A stretch of DNA of 64,000 nt from Microbacteriaceae bacterium. GTDB taxonomy: Bacteria; Actinomycetota; Actinomycetes; Actinomycetales; Microbacteriaceae. Below the pieces are notes generated by a model. It saw nothing but the letters and a program-made list of their open reading frames with translations. It searched no databases and had not been told where the DNA came from. Positions within the stretch are counted from its first letter, which is position 1, and each line of letters begins with the position of its first letter. Of the stretch, positions 32,265 through 40,260 are shown piece by piece. The position numbers were made by a program, and so were the translations under genes. The stretch is from positions 62,001 through 126,000 of the forward strand of contig SCRE01000018.1 of assembly GCA_004297935.1 (NCBI GenBank), given 5' to 3'.

Positions 32265-33085
32265 TTCGCACCCTGAAGAGCGTGAGCGGGCAGATCGTGC
32301 TGGCATTCTTCGCCGTGATCGCGCTGATTCCGCTGCTCCTCGTTCTGGTCAACAGCTTCAAGTCGAACGCGCAGATCCTGCAGAGTCCGTTCACCCTGCC
32401 GACCGAGTTCAACGTCGACAACTTCCTGACGGCATGGACATATGGGAAATTCGGCCAGGGCTTCATCAACAGCGTCCTGCTGACCGGGACCACCGTGATC
32501 GTCGTGCTGATCTGCTCGTCGTTGGCCGGTTGGGTGCTCGCCGGTCAAAAGATACGCACCTGGCCGCTCATCATGGTCTACCTCACCATGGCGATGACAG
32601 TCCCGATCCAGTTGTTCATCTTCCCGCTCTATTCGGTCGTCGCGTCATTGAATCTCACCGACAACGTCTTTGTCGTCGGAGTCATCCTCGCGGCGATCAA
32701 CATGCCGTTCGCCACGTTCCTCATGCGAACTTTTTTCATGAACGTGCCTGCGGAACTCGAAGAGGCCGCAGTGGTCGACGGCGTCAACACCTACCAACTG
32801 GTGTGGCGCGTTCTGATACCGATCGTGCGTCCCGGGTTGATCACGGTCGGCGTGATCGTCGGCTTGAACGCCTGGAACGAATTCCTCATCTCGTCCACCT
32901 TCCTGCAGAACCCATCCGACCAGACGCTCACGCTCGGGTTCCTCACTATGAACGGCACCTTCAGCACGCAGCTGGGCACGATGATGGCCGGCGCGCTCAT
33001 CCTGATCGTGCCGATCCTCGCCGTCTTCATCGCTCTCCAGCGGTTCGTCGTCGACGGCATGGCCAGCGGGGCGGTCAAGGGATGA
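32261..33085 (+). CDS. Carbohydrate ABC transporter permease (MalG type)
   Basis: A 274-residue permease with six predicted helices and the EAA loop LEEAAVVDGVNTYQLVWRVLIPIVRP near residue 165. The C-terminal QRFVVDGMASGAVKG is the standard MalG-type end. It starts inside the stop codon of the MalF-type gene (ATGA) and ends inside the start of the second ADP-ribosylglycohydrolase gene (ATGA), so transporter and hydrolase are made together. No ATPase gene follows; a shared MsiK-type ATPase is expected. Confidence 0.9.
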   Translation: MIRTLKSVSGQIVLAFFAVIALIPLLLVLVNSFKSNAQILQSPFTLPTEFNVDNFLTAWTYGKFGQGFINSVLLTGTTVIVVLICSSLAGWVLAGQKIRTWPLIMVYLTMAMTVPIQLFIFPLYSVVASLNLTDNVFVVGVILAAINMPFATFLMRTFFMNVPAELEEAAVVDGVNTYQLVWRVLIPIVRPGLITVGVIVGLNAWNEFLISSTFLQNPSDQTLTLGFLTMNGTFSTQLGTMMAGALILIVPILAVFIALQRFVVDGMASGAVKG

Positions 33086-35226
33086 GCGCCATCGACATCC
33101 GGAGCGCCGACTATGCCGCGCAAGTCTATGCAGGGGTGCTCGGCAAACTCATCGGGGTCTACCTCGGGCGTCCGGTCGAAGGATGGCCCTATGCGATGAT
33201 CCGGGAACACGTCGGGCAGCTCGACAGCTACGTCAACGATCGACTGGGGATTCCACTGGTTGTTGCGGATGACGACATCTCCGGCACGCTCACCTTCGGC
33301 CGGGTCGTCGAAGATTCTTTCGCCGGATGCGACATCCGGCCGGCTGACGTCGGTGACACCTGGCTGAACTACATCATCGAGGACCGCACGATTCTCTGGT
33401 GGGGCGGGTTCGGCCGGTCCACGGAGCACACAGCGTTCCTCAACCTGAAGAGCGGCATTCAAGCGCCGGCCAGCGGCTCGATCCAACGCAACGGACAGAC
33501 TCTCGCCGAACAGATCGGCGCCCAGATCTTCTCCGACGCCTTCGCGATGATGCATCCGGGCGACCCGGAACGCGCCGTCGCACTGACCAGGGCGGCCGCC
33601 AGCGTCAGCCATGACGGGGTCGCCCTCGACTGCGCCGGCTTCCTGGCGGCGATGCGGGCCGGTGCGTTCGAGGAGCGGGAGCTGGACCGGCTCATCGATG
33701 CAGCCCGGGCCTACGTCACAGACCGGCGCCTGGCGGGCCTGATCGACGAGATCGGTGAGAACTCGGACGCGGCGAGCGACTGGCGGCAGGTACGCGACTG
33801 GGTGGATGCCCACTACGGCTACGGGCAGTACACCGGACCCTGCCACGCCCTCGCCAACACGGCGATGACGTTGGCCGCGCTGCGAGTCGGCGGCGACGAC
33901 TTCCGGCGAGCGGTCATGATCGCCGCATCCGTTGGTTTCGACACGGACAGCAACGCCGGCACCGTCGGCTGTATCAACGGCATCCGGCTCGGAATCCAGG
34001 CGATAGCAGCCGCCCCCGACCTGCGCGAGCCGGTCGCGGACCGCGCCCTCGTGATCAGTGCGGACGGCGGCGAATGCGTCACCGACGCGGCGCGCGAGGC
34101 ATATCGCATCGTGGATTCGGCCCGCCATCTGGCCGGGGATTCAGATACGCAGCGCCGGCCTCGCTTCGATTTCGCTCTCCCCGGGGCTGTTCACGGGTTC
34201 GCCGTGTGCCCGTACCTCGGTACCGACGGCAGCGCGTGGGCGCGTAATCTCAACACCGACCATCATACGAACGCACTCACGCTGCATGTTCCCGCGAGCG
34301 TTCATGGCACGGTCGGATTCTCCTCGCCCACCTTCCTCGACCCACTCGACGAGATGACGAACTTCTCGACGGTGGCAAGCCCGAGCCTCTACCCGACGAA
34401 CATCGTCGTCGCGAATCTGAGCGCCTCAACGGCTGCGGCGGTTCGGTTCTTCGCCTTGTACGCGGATGGCGACGGTACGCACGTCGAGCGAAGCGAGCAG
34501 GTCATCGTCGATTCCACGAAGAAGGAGACGGGCTGGGAGGTCCCGACGCACGGCAACGGCGTCCCGTTCCGCGTCGGTTTCGAAGTGGTCGCGTTGCCCG
34601 AAGCTGCGATCGAGCTCCGGGTGCACTCGGTCGACTGGGCGGGGGCCCCGCGCAACTTCCAGCAGCACGGAATCCTGCTGAGCTCCATCTGGGACACCCG
34701 ACCGAAAGACCTCGCCGTGTGGGTCAGTTCGGCCAAGAACTTCGAGGCCGACTTCGCAACGACCTTCGCCGTGTCGCACCCAGAGGCGCTGGGAGTCGTC
34801 ACGACCGGCACCCGCGACTGGGGCGACTACGAAGTGCAATCCACGCTGCTGTTCTCGCTGCACGATGTCGGCGGCATCGTGCTGCGGGCGCGAGGCCATC
34901 GGCGGTTCCTGGCTGCCGTTTTCACCAGGGGTGGCGCCATTCAACTCATCAGCCAGTTCGATGGCAGTCGCACCATCCTCGCCGAGGTGGCGTTCCGCTA
35001 TGAACTCGACAGGTCGTATGACGTGGTCGCGGCCTGCGTCGGCAACCGCGTGAGCGTGACGGTCGACGGCGTCGTCATCGCCGACGCGACGACAGACCAT
35101 ATCAAGGGCGGCGGGGCCGGCTTCATCGTCGAACGTGGAACCCTGACTGCGGACGGCTTCACGGCTCGGGCCGTTCGGGGCCCGGACGGGAACACGGAAA
35201 CAAACAAACGAAAGGCAACGCAGTGA
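33082..35226 (+). CDS. ADP-ribosylglycohydrolase-fold protein with C-terminal beta-sandwich-like region (paralogue 2)
   Basis: A 714-residue protein, same layout as the one at 23714: GVYLGRPVEGW, DDDISGTLTFGR, FDTDSNAGTVGCINGIRLG for the metal-dependent glycohydrolase half, then a long beta-rich half ending GAGFIVERGTLTADGFTAR. Identity to paralogue 1 is high along the whole N-terminal half by eye (for example DRLGIPLVVADDDISGT against NRLGVPLIVPDDDISGT). No signal peptide. Being coupled to the permease gene, it probably acts on the imported compound. ATG 33082 overlaps the permease stop; it also overlaps the YjbQ gene by 4 nt. Confidence 0.8.
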   Translation: MSAIDIRSADYAAQVYAGVLGKLIGVYLGRPVEGWPYAMIREHVGQLDSYVNDRLGIPLVVADDDISGTLTFGRVVEDSFAGCDIRPADVGDTWLNYIIEDRTILWWGGFGRSTEHTAFLNLKSGIQAPASGSIQRNGQTLAEQIGAQIFSDAFAMMHPGDPERAVALTRAAASVSHDGVALDCAGFLAAMRAGAFEERELDRLIDAARAYVTDRRLAGLIDEIGENSDAASDWRQVRDWVDAHYGYGQYTGPCHALANTAMTLAALRVGGDDFRRAVMIAASVGFDTDSNAGTVGCINGIRLGIQAIAAAPDLREPVADRALVISADGGECVTDAAREAYRIVDSARHLAGDSDTQRRPRFDFALPGAVHGFAVCPYLGTDGSAWARNLNTDHHTNALTLHVPASVHGTVGFSSPTFLDPLDEMTNFSTVASPSLYPTNIVVANLSASTAAAVRFFALYADGDGTHVERSEQVIVDSTKKETGWEVPTHGNGVPFRVGFEVVALPEAAIELRVHSVDWAGAPRNFQQHGILLSSIWDTRPKDLAVWVSSAKNFEADFATTFAVSHPEALGVVTTGTRDWGDYEVQSTLLFSLHDVGGIVLRARGHRRFLAAVFTRGGAIQLISQFDGSRTILAEVAFRYELDRSYDVVAACVGNRVSVTVDGVVIADATTDHIKGGGAGFIVERGTLTADGFTARAVRGPDGNTETNKRKATQ

Positions 35227-35663
35227 TAAACGCCTCTGGCAAATGGGACAGCTTCGCGGTCAACACGAAGCCGACCGAAGGATTTGCGAGCCCGGTGCAC
35301 TACGTCGATGTGACGCGGCAGCTTCGGGAGCGCATTCCCGCCGGCACCGGAGACGGAGTGCTTCATGTCTTCATCCCGCACACGACCTGCACGATCATCT
35401 TCAACTCCGGTGTCGACGGCACGACTTTGCAGGACATCCGGCTGTTCATCGAGCAACAGGTTGCTGTGGACCGTCCGTTCGTGCACCTGCACGACGGTCC
35501 GCAAGACGCGGCCGCACATGTGCGCCTCGTTTTCGGGGTGCAGTCATTGCAATTGCCGATCGTCGCCGGCGAGCTCGGAATCGGTCACAGCCAAGGCATC
35601 TACCTGCTCGAACTCGATGGCCCGCGAGACCGAACCGTCCAGTTCGCCGTCCAGTCGTTCTGA
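35223..35663 (+). CDS. YjbQ family protein (UPF0047)
   Basis: This 146-residue protein is a YjbQ-type beta-barrel: VLHVFIPHTTCTIIFNSG (about 41-58) and the His-rich C-terminal part LGIGHSQGIYLLELDGPRDR. Family members have been credited with a weak secondary thiamine-phosphate synthase activity; the natural role is unknown. Finding it in the middle of a sugar operon is unusual. GTG 35223 overlaps the hydrolase stop, and its own stop overlaps the next ATG (TGATG), so it is fully embedded in the operon. A possible role on a phosphorylated sugar or as a metal-dependent hydrolase is speculation. Confidence 0.8.
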   Translation: MINASGKWDSFAVNTKPTEGFASPVHYVDVTRQLRERIPAGTGDGVLHVFIPHTTCTIIFNSGVDGTTLQDIRLFIEQQVAVDRPFVHLHDGPQDAAAHVRLVFGVQSLQLPIVAGELGIGHSQGIYLLELDGPRDRTVQFAVQSF

Positions 35664-36562
35664 TGCCGCACACCGTCGGCATCAGAGGGGGCCTGTCGGT
35701 CGACCATCTCGCGTCGGCTCCGTACGGCGCCCGTTTCAACCAGCTCGGCGGTCCGGGGCTGTATGCGGCTCTCGGCGCCCGGCTGGTCGACGGCGCCGAC
35801 GTGCGACTGCACGCGGACCTGCCACGGGATGACGTACGATTCGCCCAACTGTTCGACCGGTTGCGGATCGACACGGCAACCTGTGCGCATGCCGATTCGA
35901 TCCCACGGGTCTGGATTCTCAACTCGCCGGACGGGCGGCGGATCGTCTCCACGTCCACCACAGGCACCGTGGAACTCGAGACGGCGACGATCGCGTCCGA
36001 AACGGCTGCGGCGATCGAGGTCCCCGACGCGTTCTACGACGGGTTGGACGGGCTGCTCGAGTCATCCCCGGAACGGCGGCCGCCGACGGCCAACGCGACG
36101 ATCGTCGGCATCGACCCACACCAGCTCCGGGTGCTCTCCGCCGGACTCGATCACCTGCGCGACGTCACTCCAGATGGCGCAGTCATCCTTCCCAGCCGTG
36201 TACAACTGACCCTCATCGACGAGGACGCGAGAGCGGCGGCACGCAGGATCGTCGCCACGCTCGGCAACCCCGTCGTCGCCCGTCTTGACAGCGACGGGAT
36301 GTATGTCGTCGCGGCCGACGGCCAGTGGATCGTTCGCGACGAGAACGTCGACGTCTGCGAGACCACGGGAGCCGGCGACTCCTCCGCCGCCGCGATCGTC
36401 GCCGCGCTCACCACGGGCGCAGACCTGGTAACGGCGGCCATGTTCGGCGCGAGCATCGCACGACTCGCCGTCGCCGACTGGGGCCACGCCGCGCTGTCCG
36501 CCGCCGACCCGCTGACCAGACCATTCAATGGGATCACCGCAACAAAGGAACTCCACTCATGA
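35663..36562 (+). CDS. PfkB-family carbohydrate kinase
   Basis: This 299-residue ribokinase-like kinase has an N-terminal substrate half (GGLSVDHLAS, then QLGGPGLYAALGARL near 30-45) and the ATP/anion-hole motif TTGAGDSSAAAIVAAL near residue 235 with the catalytic Asp intact, in contrast to the kinase at 28000. It likely phosphorylates the sugar released by the glycohydrolase. ATG 35663 overlaps the YjbQ stop codon, and it overlaps the SIS gene by 4 nt. Confidence 0.83.
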   Translation: MPHTVGIRGGLSVDHLASAPYGARFNQLGGPGLYAALGARLVDGADVRLHADLPRDDVRFAQLFDRLRIDTATCAHADSIPRVWILNSPDGRRIVSTSTTGTVELETATIASETAAAIEVPDAFYDGLDGLLESSPERRPPTANATIVGIDPHQLRVLSAGLDHLRDVTPDGAVILPSRVQLTLIDEDARAAARRIVATLGNPVVARLDSDGMYVVAADGQWIVRDENVDVCETTGAGDSSAAAIVAALTTGADLVTAAMFGASIARLAVADWGHAALSAADPLTRPFNGITATKELHS

Positions 36563-37524
36563 CCGAACAGCAGACACTGTCCGCCCTCATCCACGCACTC
36601 AACCACGTCACCGACGTCGTCCCGCATGCAGATGCCGCACCCCTGGCCAACGCGGTCTTTGTCGGATCCGGCGACTCGCTGTCCTCGGGGATGCTCGCCA
36701 ACCGGTTCGGCCATCGTTCGATGTCTTCCGGCGACATCACCTGGATGGACGCGCTCCCCGCCGCCTGCGAGACTCTCGTCGGCATCTCGCACTCCGGGAC
36801 CTCCGGCGCCACCGTCCGGGCGCTCCGCCTCGCCGGTGCGGCCGGTGTCCGCACCATCGCCGTCACCTCGAACCCCGCGTCCCCGTTGGCGGAGGCCGCC
36901 GACCTCGTTCAGCAGGTTCCGACCTTGAACGTCACCGAAACAGTTCCGGTTGCCGGGCACCTCATGCTGGGTCTCGGGGTCGGCGCACTGTCCGGCGCAT
37001 CCACGGCGGGAGCCGGCCGTGCCTTGGCCAGAATCCTGGATCAGAACCAGCAGCTCATCACCGACGCCGTCGATGCCTTGCCGAGCCGTGCTCCGAGCGG
37101 GATCTCCATTCTGACGCTGCCCGACCTGCGCAGCGCGGGAGACTTCTGGAGTCTCAAGCTGATCGAAGCGACGGGGTTGCCCGTGCGTAGCGTCGCGCTC
37201 GAGGAAAGCGGTCACGTCGACTACTTCCTCGGCCCGCAGGAGCACCTGACGATCAACCTGATCGGCACGGCCGGTTTGGCGCGACACACTCGCCTCGCTG
37301 AGGCGCTGGCGTCCACCGGTCAGACCATGCAAAGCATCTCAGTCGGAACATTCGCGCAGCCGAGCCAGGGCGGGCCCGACGTGATCATGGATCTCGGGGC
37401 TGCGATCGTCGGCGCTTTCCTCGCCGCGGGCGCGGGCAGACGGTGGGGTCGTCGGCCTTTCCGCGGCGGTGCCGTGAACATGGATGCGCGACACATCAAG
37501 TTGGACGAGCAGCCTGTTTCCTGA
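36559..37524 (+). CDS. SIS-domain sugar-phosphate isomerase/deaminase-like protein
   Basis: This 321-residue protein contains two SIS halves. In the first, VFVGSGDSLSSGMLANRF (about 33-50) and VGISHSGTSGATVRAL (about 74-89) are the sugar-phosphate binding loops. In the second, GDFWSLKLIEATGLPVRSVALEESGHVDYFLG (about 194-225) resembles the active-site region of GlmS/AgaS-type enzymes. It would isomerise or deglycate the phosphorylated sugar made by the kinase before it. Last gene of the plus-strand operon before GntR. Confidence 0.78.
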   Translation: MTEQQTLSALIHALNHVTDVVPHADAAPLANAVFVGSGDSLSSGMLANRFGHRSMSSGDITWMDALPAACETLVGISHSGTSGATVRALRLAGAAGVRTIAVTSNPASPLAEAADLVQQVPTLNVTETVPVAGHLMLGLGVGALSGASTAGAGRALARILDQNQQLITDAVDALPSRAPSGISILTLPDLRSAGDFWSLKLIEATGLPVRSVALEESGHVDYFLGPQEHLTINLIGTAGLARHTRLAEALASTGQTMQSISVGTFAQPSQGGPDVIMDLGAAIVGAFLAAGAGRRWGRRPFRGGAVNMDARHIKLDEQPVS

Positions 37525-37563
37525 AAGAATCGCCGCCCTCCACTGCGACTCGCGGTTGTCATA

Positions 37564-37578
37564 TTGTTATGATGATAC
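37564..37578 (+). promoter_or_regulatory. Candidate GntR operator, site 3
   Basis: TTGTTATGATGATAC lies 30 bp before the gntR ATG and covers TATGAT (37568-37573), a good -10. It is identical to site 1 at 12 of 15 positions and shares TTGTTATG with site 2. Position suggests autorepression. Confidence 0.55.
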
Positions 37579-37607
37579 AGTCAACTGCGCAGTCGGAAGG
37601 GCGGCAC

Positions 37608-38405
37608 ATGGTATTCGATACGGGCGTCAGTGAGATCGCATCGGCCGCAAAACCCGTCGACCGCAAATCCCCGCTACCCGCATGGGCCCAGATCGAGCGC
37701 GACATGCGGTCACTCATCGACCAAGGCTTGGAGATCGGCTCTCAGCTCCCGCCCGAAAACGAGCTCGCCTCCATCTACGGGGTCAGCCGGATCACCGTCA
37801 GACAGGCGCTGTCGAATCTGTCCGACCAGGGTTATGTCGAACGCCGGCAGGGGACGGGTACGTTCGTAGCGGATCGCCCCCAATTGATTCAGCACGATTT
37901 CGGCCTGACGGAGCCGTGGCGCGATCGGTTCCAGGCCGCGGGCCAACGCGCCGAATCCGTTCAATTACGCGATAGCGGGGAGGATGCCGAACCTTACGAG
38001 CTCGCCCACAACCTGCCCGACGGCGAACGTGATGTTCCGCGCATCCATTTCAAGCGGCTGCACCTCGTCAATGATCGCCCGATCGGACTCACGGACTCGT
38101 GGGTGACCACGGCTGCCCCGCTGGACGCCAAGACCGAGCTCATCGATGGATCGCTGTCGAAAACGCTCGCTCTGCACAACCTGTCGGCATCCCGCATCGA
38201 CCACCACCTGGAGGTCGGCGCCGTGGACTCGCTCGAGGCCGAACTCCTGCAGACGAGCCTCGACGCCCCGCTCTTCGTCGACTGGTCGATCAGCCGGCTC
38301 GCCGATGACACACTCCTGGAAACGTCGCGAACGGTGTGGCTCGGAACGCGTGTGCGGTTCCACTACGTTTCCGGCATCGACACGGCAGGCGACGCCCGCA
38401 ACTGA
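37608..38405 (+). CDS. GntR-family regulator (HutC/UTRA subfamily)
   Basis: This 265-residue repressor has a winged helix at about residues 25-95 (YSQIE-like AWAQIERDMRSLIDQGLEIGSQLPPENELASIYGVSRITVRQAL, then VERRQGTGTFVA) and a UTRA ligand-binding domain after about 110, which in relatives binds phosphosugars. ATG 37608 is preferred, with GGAAGG 7 nt upstream; ATGs at 37569 and 37572 lie inside the probable promoter. It closes the glycohydrolase/nucleoside block and is the obvious regulator of it. A strong hairpin follows 30 bp after the stop. Confidence 0.86.
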   Translation: MVFDTGVSEIASAAKPVDRKSPLPAWAQIERDMRSLIDQGLEIGSQLPPENELASIYGVSRITVRQALSNLSDQGYVERRQGTGTFVADRPQLIQHDFGLTEPWRDRFQAAGQRAESVQLRDSGEDAEPYELAHNLPDGERDVPRIHFKRLHLVNDRPIGLTDSWVTTAAPLDAKTELIDGSLSKTLALHNLSASRIDHHLEVGAVDSLEAELLQTSLDAPLFVDWSISRLADDTLLETSRTVWLGTRVRFHYVSGIDTAGDARN

Positions 38406-38434
38406 GGATGGCTGTCCCTTCGCGGACCACTGAC

Positions 38435-38463
38435 GGGGGTGGGCGCGAGTGCCGCCCACCCCC
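38435..38463 (+). terminator. Strong terminator after gntR
   Basis: GGGGGTGGGCG (38435-38445) pairs perfectly with CGCCCACCCCC (38453-38463), loop of 7. Outside it CACTGA (38428-38433) can pair with TCAGTG (38473-38478). No U-tract, but stability and position argue for termination. Confidence 0.7.
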
Positions 38464-38653
38464 GCAAGTGCCTCAGTGGATGTTCGCGCAGGTCGTGCTG
38501 TCACCCTGACTCTTCAGATAGTCACAGGGTACTGACATAGATCACTGGTGCTCATCATGCCAGCGCCGATCGACGACTTCTACCAGGGCCTGGTGCCTGC
38601 CGCAGCTCCTTACTTCCAGGGTCTTTTCACAGTCATCGAATTGCATCATCCCG

Positions 38654-38716
38654 TTGGTCGAGTAGCCCGCGAGCGCAGCGAGCAGGCGTATCGAGACCCC
38701 GCAACGAGGTCTCGAT
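38654..38716. repeat. Dispersed REP-like element
   Basis: TTGGTCGAGTAGCCCGCGAG, GCGCAGCGAGC and GGCGTATCGAGACC, followed by the complement GGTCTCGA (38708-38715 against 38691-38698), match a repetitive intergenic palindrome type I know from Microbacteriaceae and related genomes (variants of GGTCTCGATACGC...GCTCGCTACTCGA). Only one copy is in the window. It sits among gene remnants, where such elements often land. Confidence 0.55.
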
Positions 38717-38731
38717 TCGACGATCTCATTC

Positions 38732-38950
38732 GGCATCAAAACATTCGTCGCGCTCTACTGGATCCGGCATCTGGGCGCCACGAGTGGTCTCGGGGGACTG
38801 ACATTGACTCTGGAATTGCTCGGCGGCGCCCTCGGAACGCTGCTCGGATAAGTTGCCGAATATCACGGACCACAGGGCACCTTCGTGGTGCCGGCGGTGG
38901 CTCCGATCCTGGCCATTGCGATCTCGGCGTTGCTTCGAGAACCGACCTGA
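38732..38950 (+). pseudogene. Remnant of an MFS transporter gene
   Basis: The frame reads TFVALYWIRHLGATSGLGG and LTLELLGGALGTLLG, stops at TAA (38849-38851), then goes on in the same frame with GTFVVPAVAPILAIAISALL and REPT before TGA (38948-38950). These are two helices of a 12-helix MFS exporter and its C-terminal helix region. Start, most helices and the end are missing. Confidence 0.6.
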
Positions 38951-39081
38951 CCGGCACGGTCACGCAATCACTCGAGCTGACGGCTGCAACCGGCCCTGCG
39001 ACCGGTATGGATCAAAGACTCGCGGGCGCAGGAATGTCTTGCCGGTGGTCACACTTTCCCTGAGCCTCGATGTGGAGTTCA

Positions 39082-39140
39082 GTGAGCGTCCGCCACATCA
39101 TCGACGACGTGGACGCGGCGATCGCGTTCTATCGAGGCGC
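39082..39140 (+). pseudogene. Remnant of a VOC-family gene
   Basis: The stretch encodes VSVRHIIDDVDAAIAFYRG, clearly related to VSIRYIVNDVDAAIAFYRD of the intact VOC protein at 20973, and the DNA is also very similar. After this the frame loses all similarity. Only the first about 20 codons remain. The rest of 38406-39178 shows no supportable gene. Confidence 0.6.
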
Positions 39141-39178
39141 GGCTCGCACCCGAACAGCGCGCGTGAGTTCGGATGGTC

Positions 39179-40240
39179 TCAGTCGGGGATCTTGGTGCCC
39201 AGGCCTCGATAGCTGAATTCGCCCAGGCGCACGGCGCGGTGCTCGGCCGCCGAGTGCAGAACCAACTGCGCGAACACGGTCTCGACGATCGCGCGCGTCA
39301 GCCCGGTGACCGCGGTGTCCAACTGCACGAGAGTCAGCAACGGGCTCTGGATCGCACGAGTCGCGGCTGGGGCGATCGTGGTGACCAGAACGACGGGAAC
39401 GCCGGCCGCGATCAGCGGCTCAACCAGGTCGCGCTCACGGTCATCGCCGAACATCACGACGACACTGCGCGGCGTTGCCGCCTCCACGGGGCCGTGCGTG
39501 TACTCGAACGTCTCGTAGCAGCCGGTCGGCATACGCAGGCCCTCTCGTAGCACCAGGGCGAACTCCGCCGCGCTCGAGTAGGAGACACCGCGCCCGATCA
39601 CGTCGACCGTCGTGGCCGCGGCGAGCAGCCGGCCGGTCACGGCAGCGACCTCCGTGAACTGCCTCAGTGCTTCGGCGACGCGGTCGGGAACGGTGTCGAG
39701 CATCGGGTCGTGCGGCAGCGCGCCGGCGTGCTCGGCGATCAGCCCGTACGCGAGCAGCGTGCCGAGGTAACCGACGGTGTAGATCGCGGAGTCATCCACC
39801 CCATCCAAAGTCACGGTGCGGTCCACGACCGAGCAGAGCGGCGCATCCGCCCGGTTGCAGATTCCGATGCGGTGACCCGGCGTGAGAAAGCGTGCGGCGT
39901 CGATCGGTTCGGGGCTGCGTCCCGATTCCGACACGACGAGGTACTCGTCGGCCGGCTGATAGGCCGAAACCGAGGTCACGGCCGGAGCAGAGCCTGAAAC
40001 CGAGGCCACGACATCCGACGCCGTCAGATTGACTGCCCGCCGACCCTGCTCCGCGAGTGCGGCGACGAACGCGTGCCCGGAGTTGTGGGAGGCTCCCATT
40101 GCGACCACCCCCACCGTGTCGCCGGATGCCCACCTCGGCAACGGCGCGCAGGCAAGCTGCTCGCGGAGCGCGTCGCGCACCCGACGCAGTTGTTCCGGTT
40201 GCGAGCGGACGGCGGATTCGAAGTCGATTTTTGTGGTCAT
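39179..40240 (-). CDS. SIS-domain aminosugar-phosphate isomerase/deaminase-like protein
   Basis: This 353-residue protein has two SIS domains, as in the isomerase half of GlmS and in AgaS-type deaminases. The first contains VVAMGASHNSGHAFVAAL (about 45-62) and EYLVVSESGRSPEPIDAARFL (about 99-119); the second VDVIGRGVSYSSAAEFAL (about 202-219) and CYETFEYTHGPVEAATP (about 231-247), where Glu and His are probable catalytic residues. It would convert an aminosugar phosphate to a keto-sugar phosphate. Last gene of a minus-strand operon with a BadF/NAGK-like kinase and ABC transporter, which points to amino sugar use. Confidence 0.8.
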   Translation of the reverse strand: MTTKIDFESAVRSQPEQLRRVRDALREQLACAPLPRWASGDTVGVVAMGASHNSGHAFVAALAEQGRRAVNLTASDVVASVSGSAPAVTSVSAYQPADEYLVVSESGRSPEPIDAARFLTPGHRIGICNRADAPLCSVVDRTVTLDGVDDSAIYTVGYLGTLLAYGLIAEHAGALPHDPMLDTVPDRVAEALRQFTEVAAVTGRLLAAATTVDVIGRGVSYSSAAEFALVLREGLRMPTGCYETFEYTHGPVEAATPRSVVVMFGDDRERDLVEPLIAAGVPVVLVTTIAPAATRAIQSPLLTLVQLDTAVTGLTRAIVETVFAQLVLHSAAEHRAVRLGEFSYRGLGTKIPD

Positions 40241-40260
40241 GTCCGATGCCTCTTCCGCTT

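Noticed and set aside
38548-39063. 171-codon plus-strand frame between gntR and the SIS gene
   Set aside because: It crosses a REP-like element and the out-of-frame remnant of an MFS gene; no own similarity.
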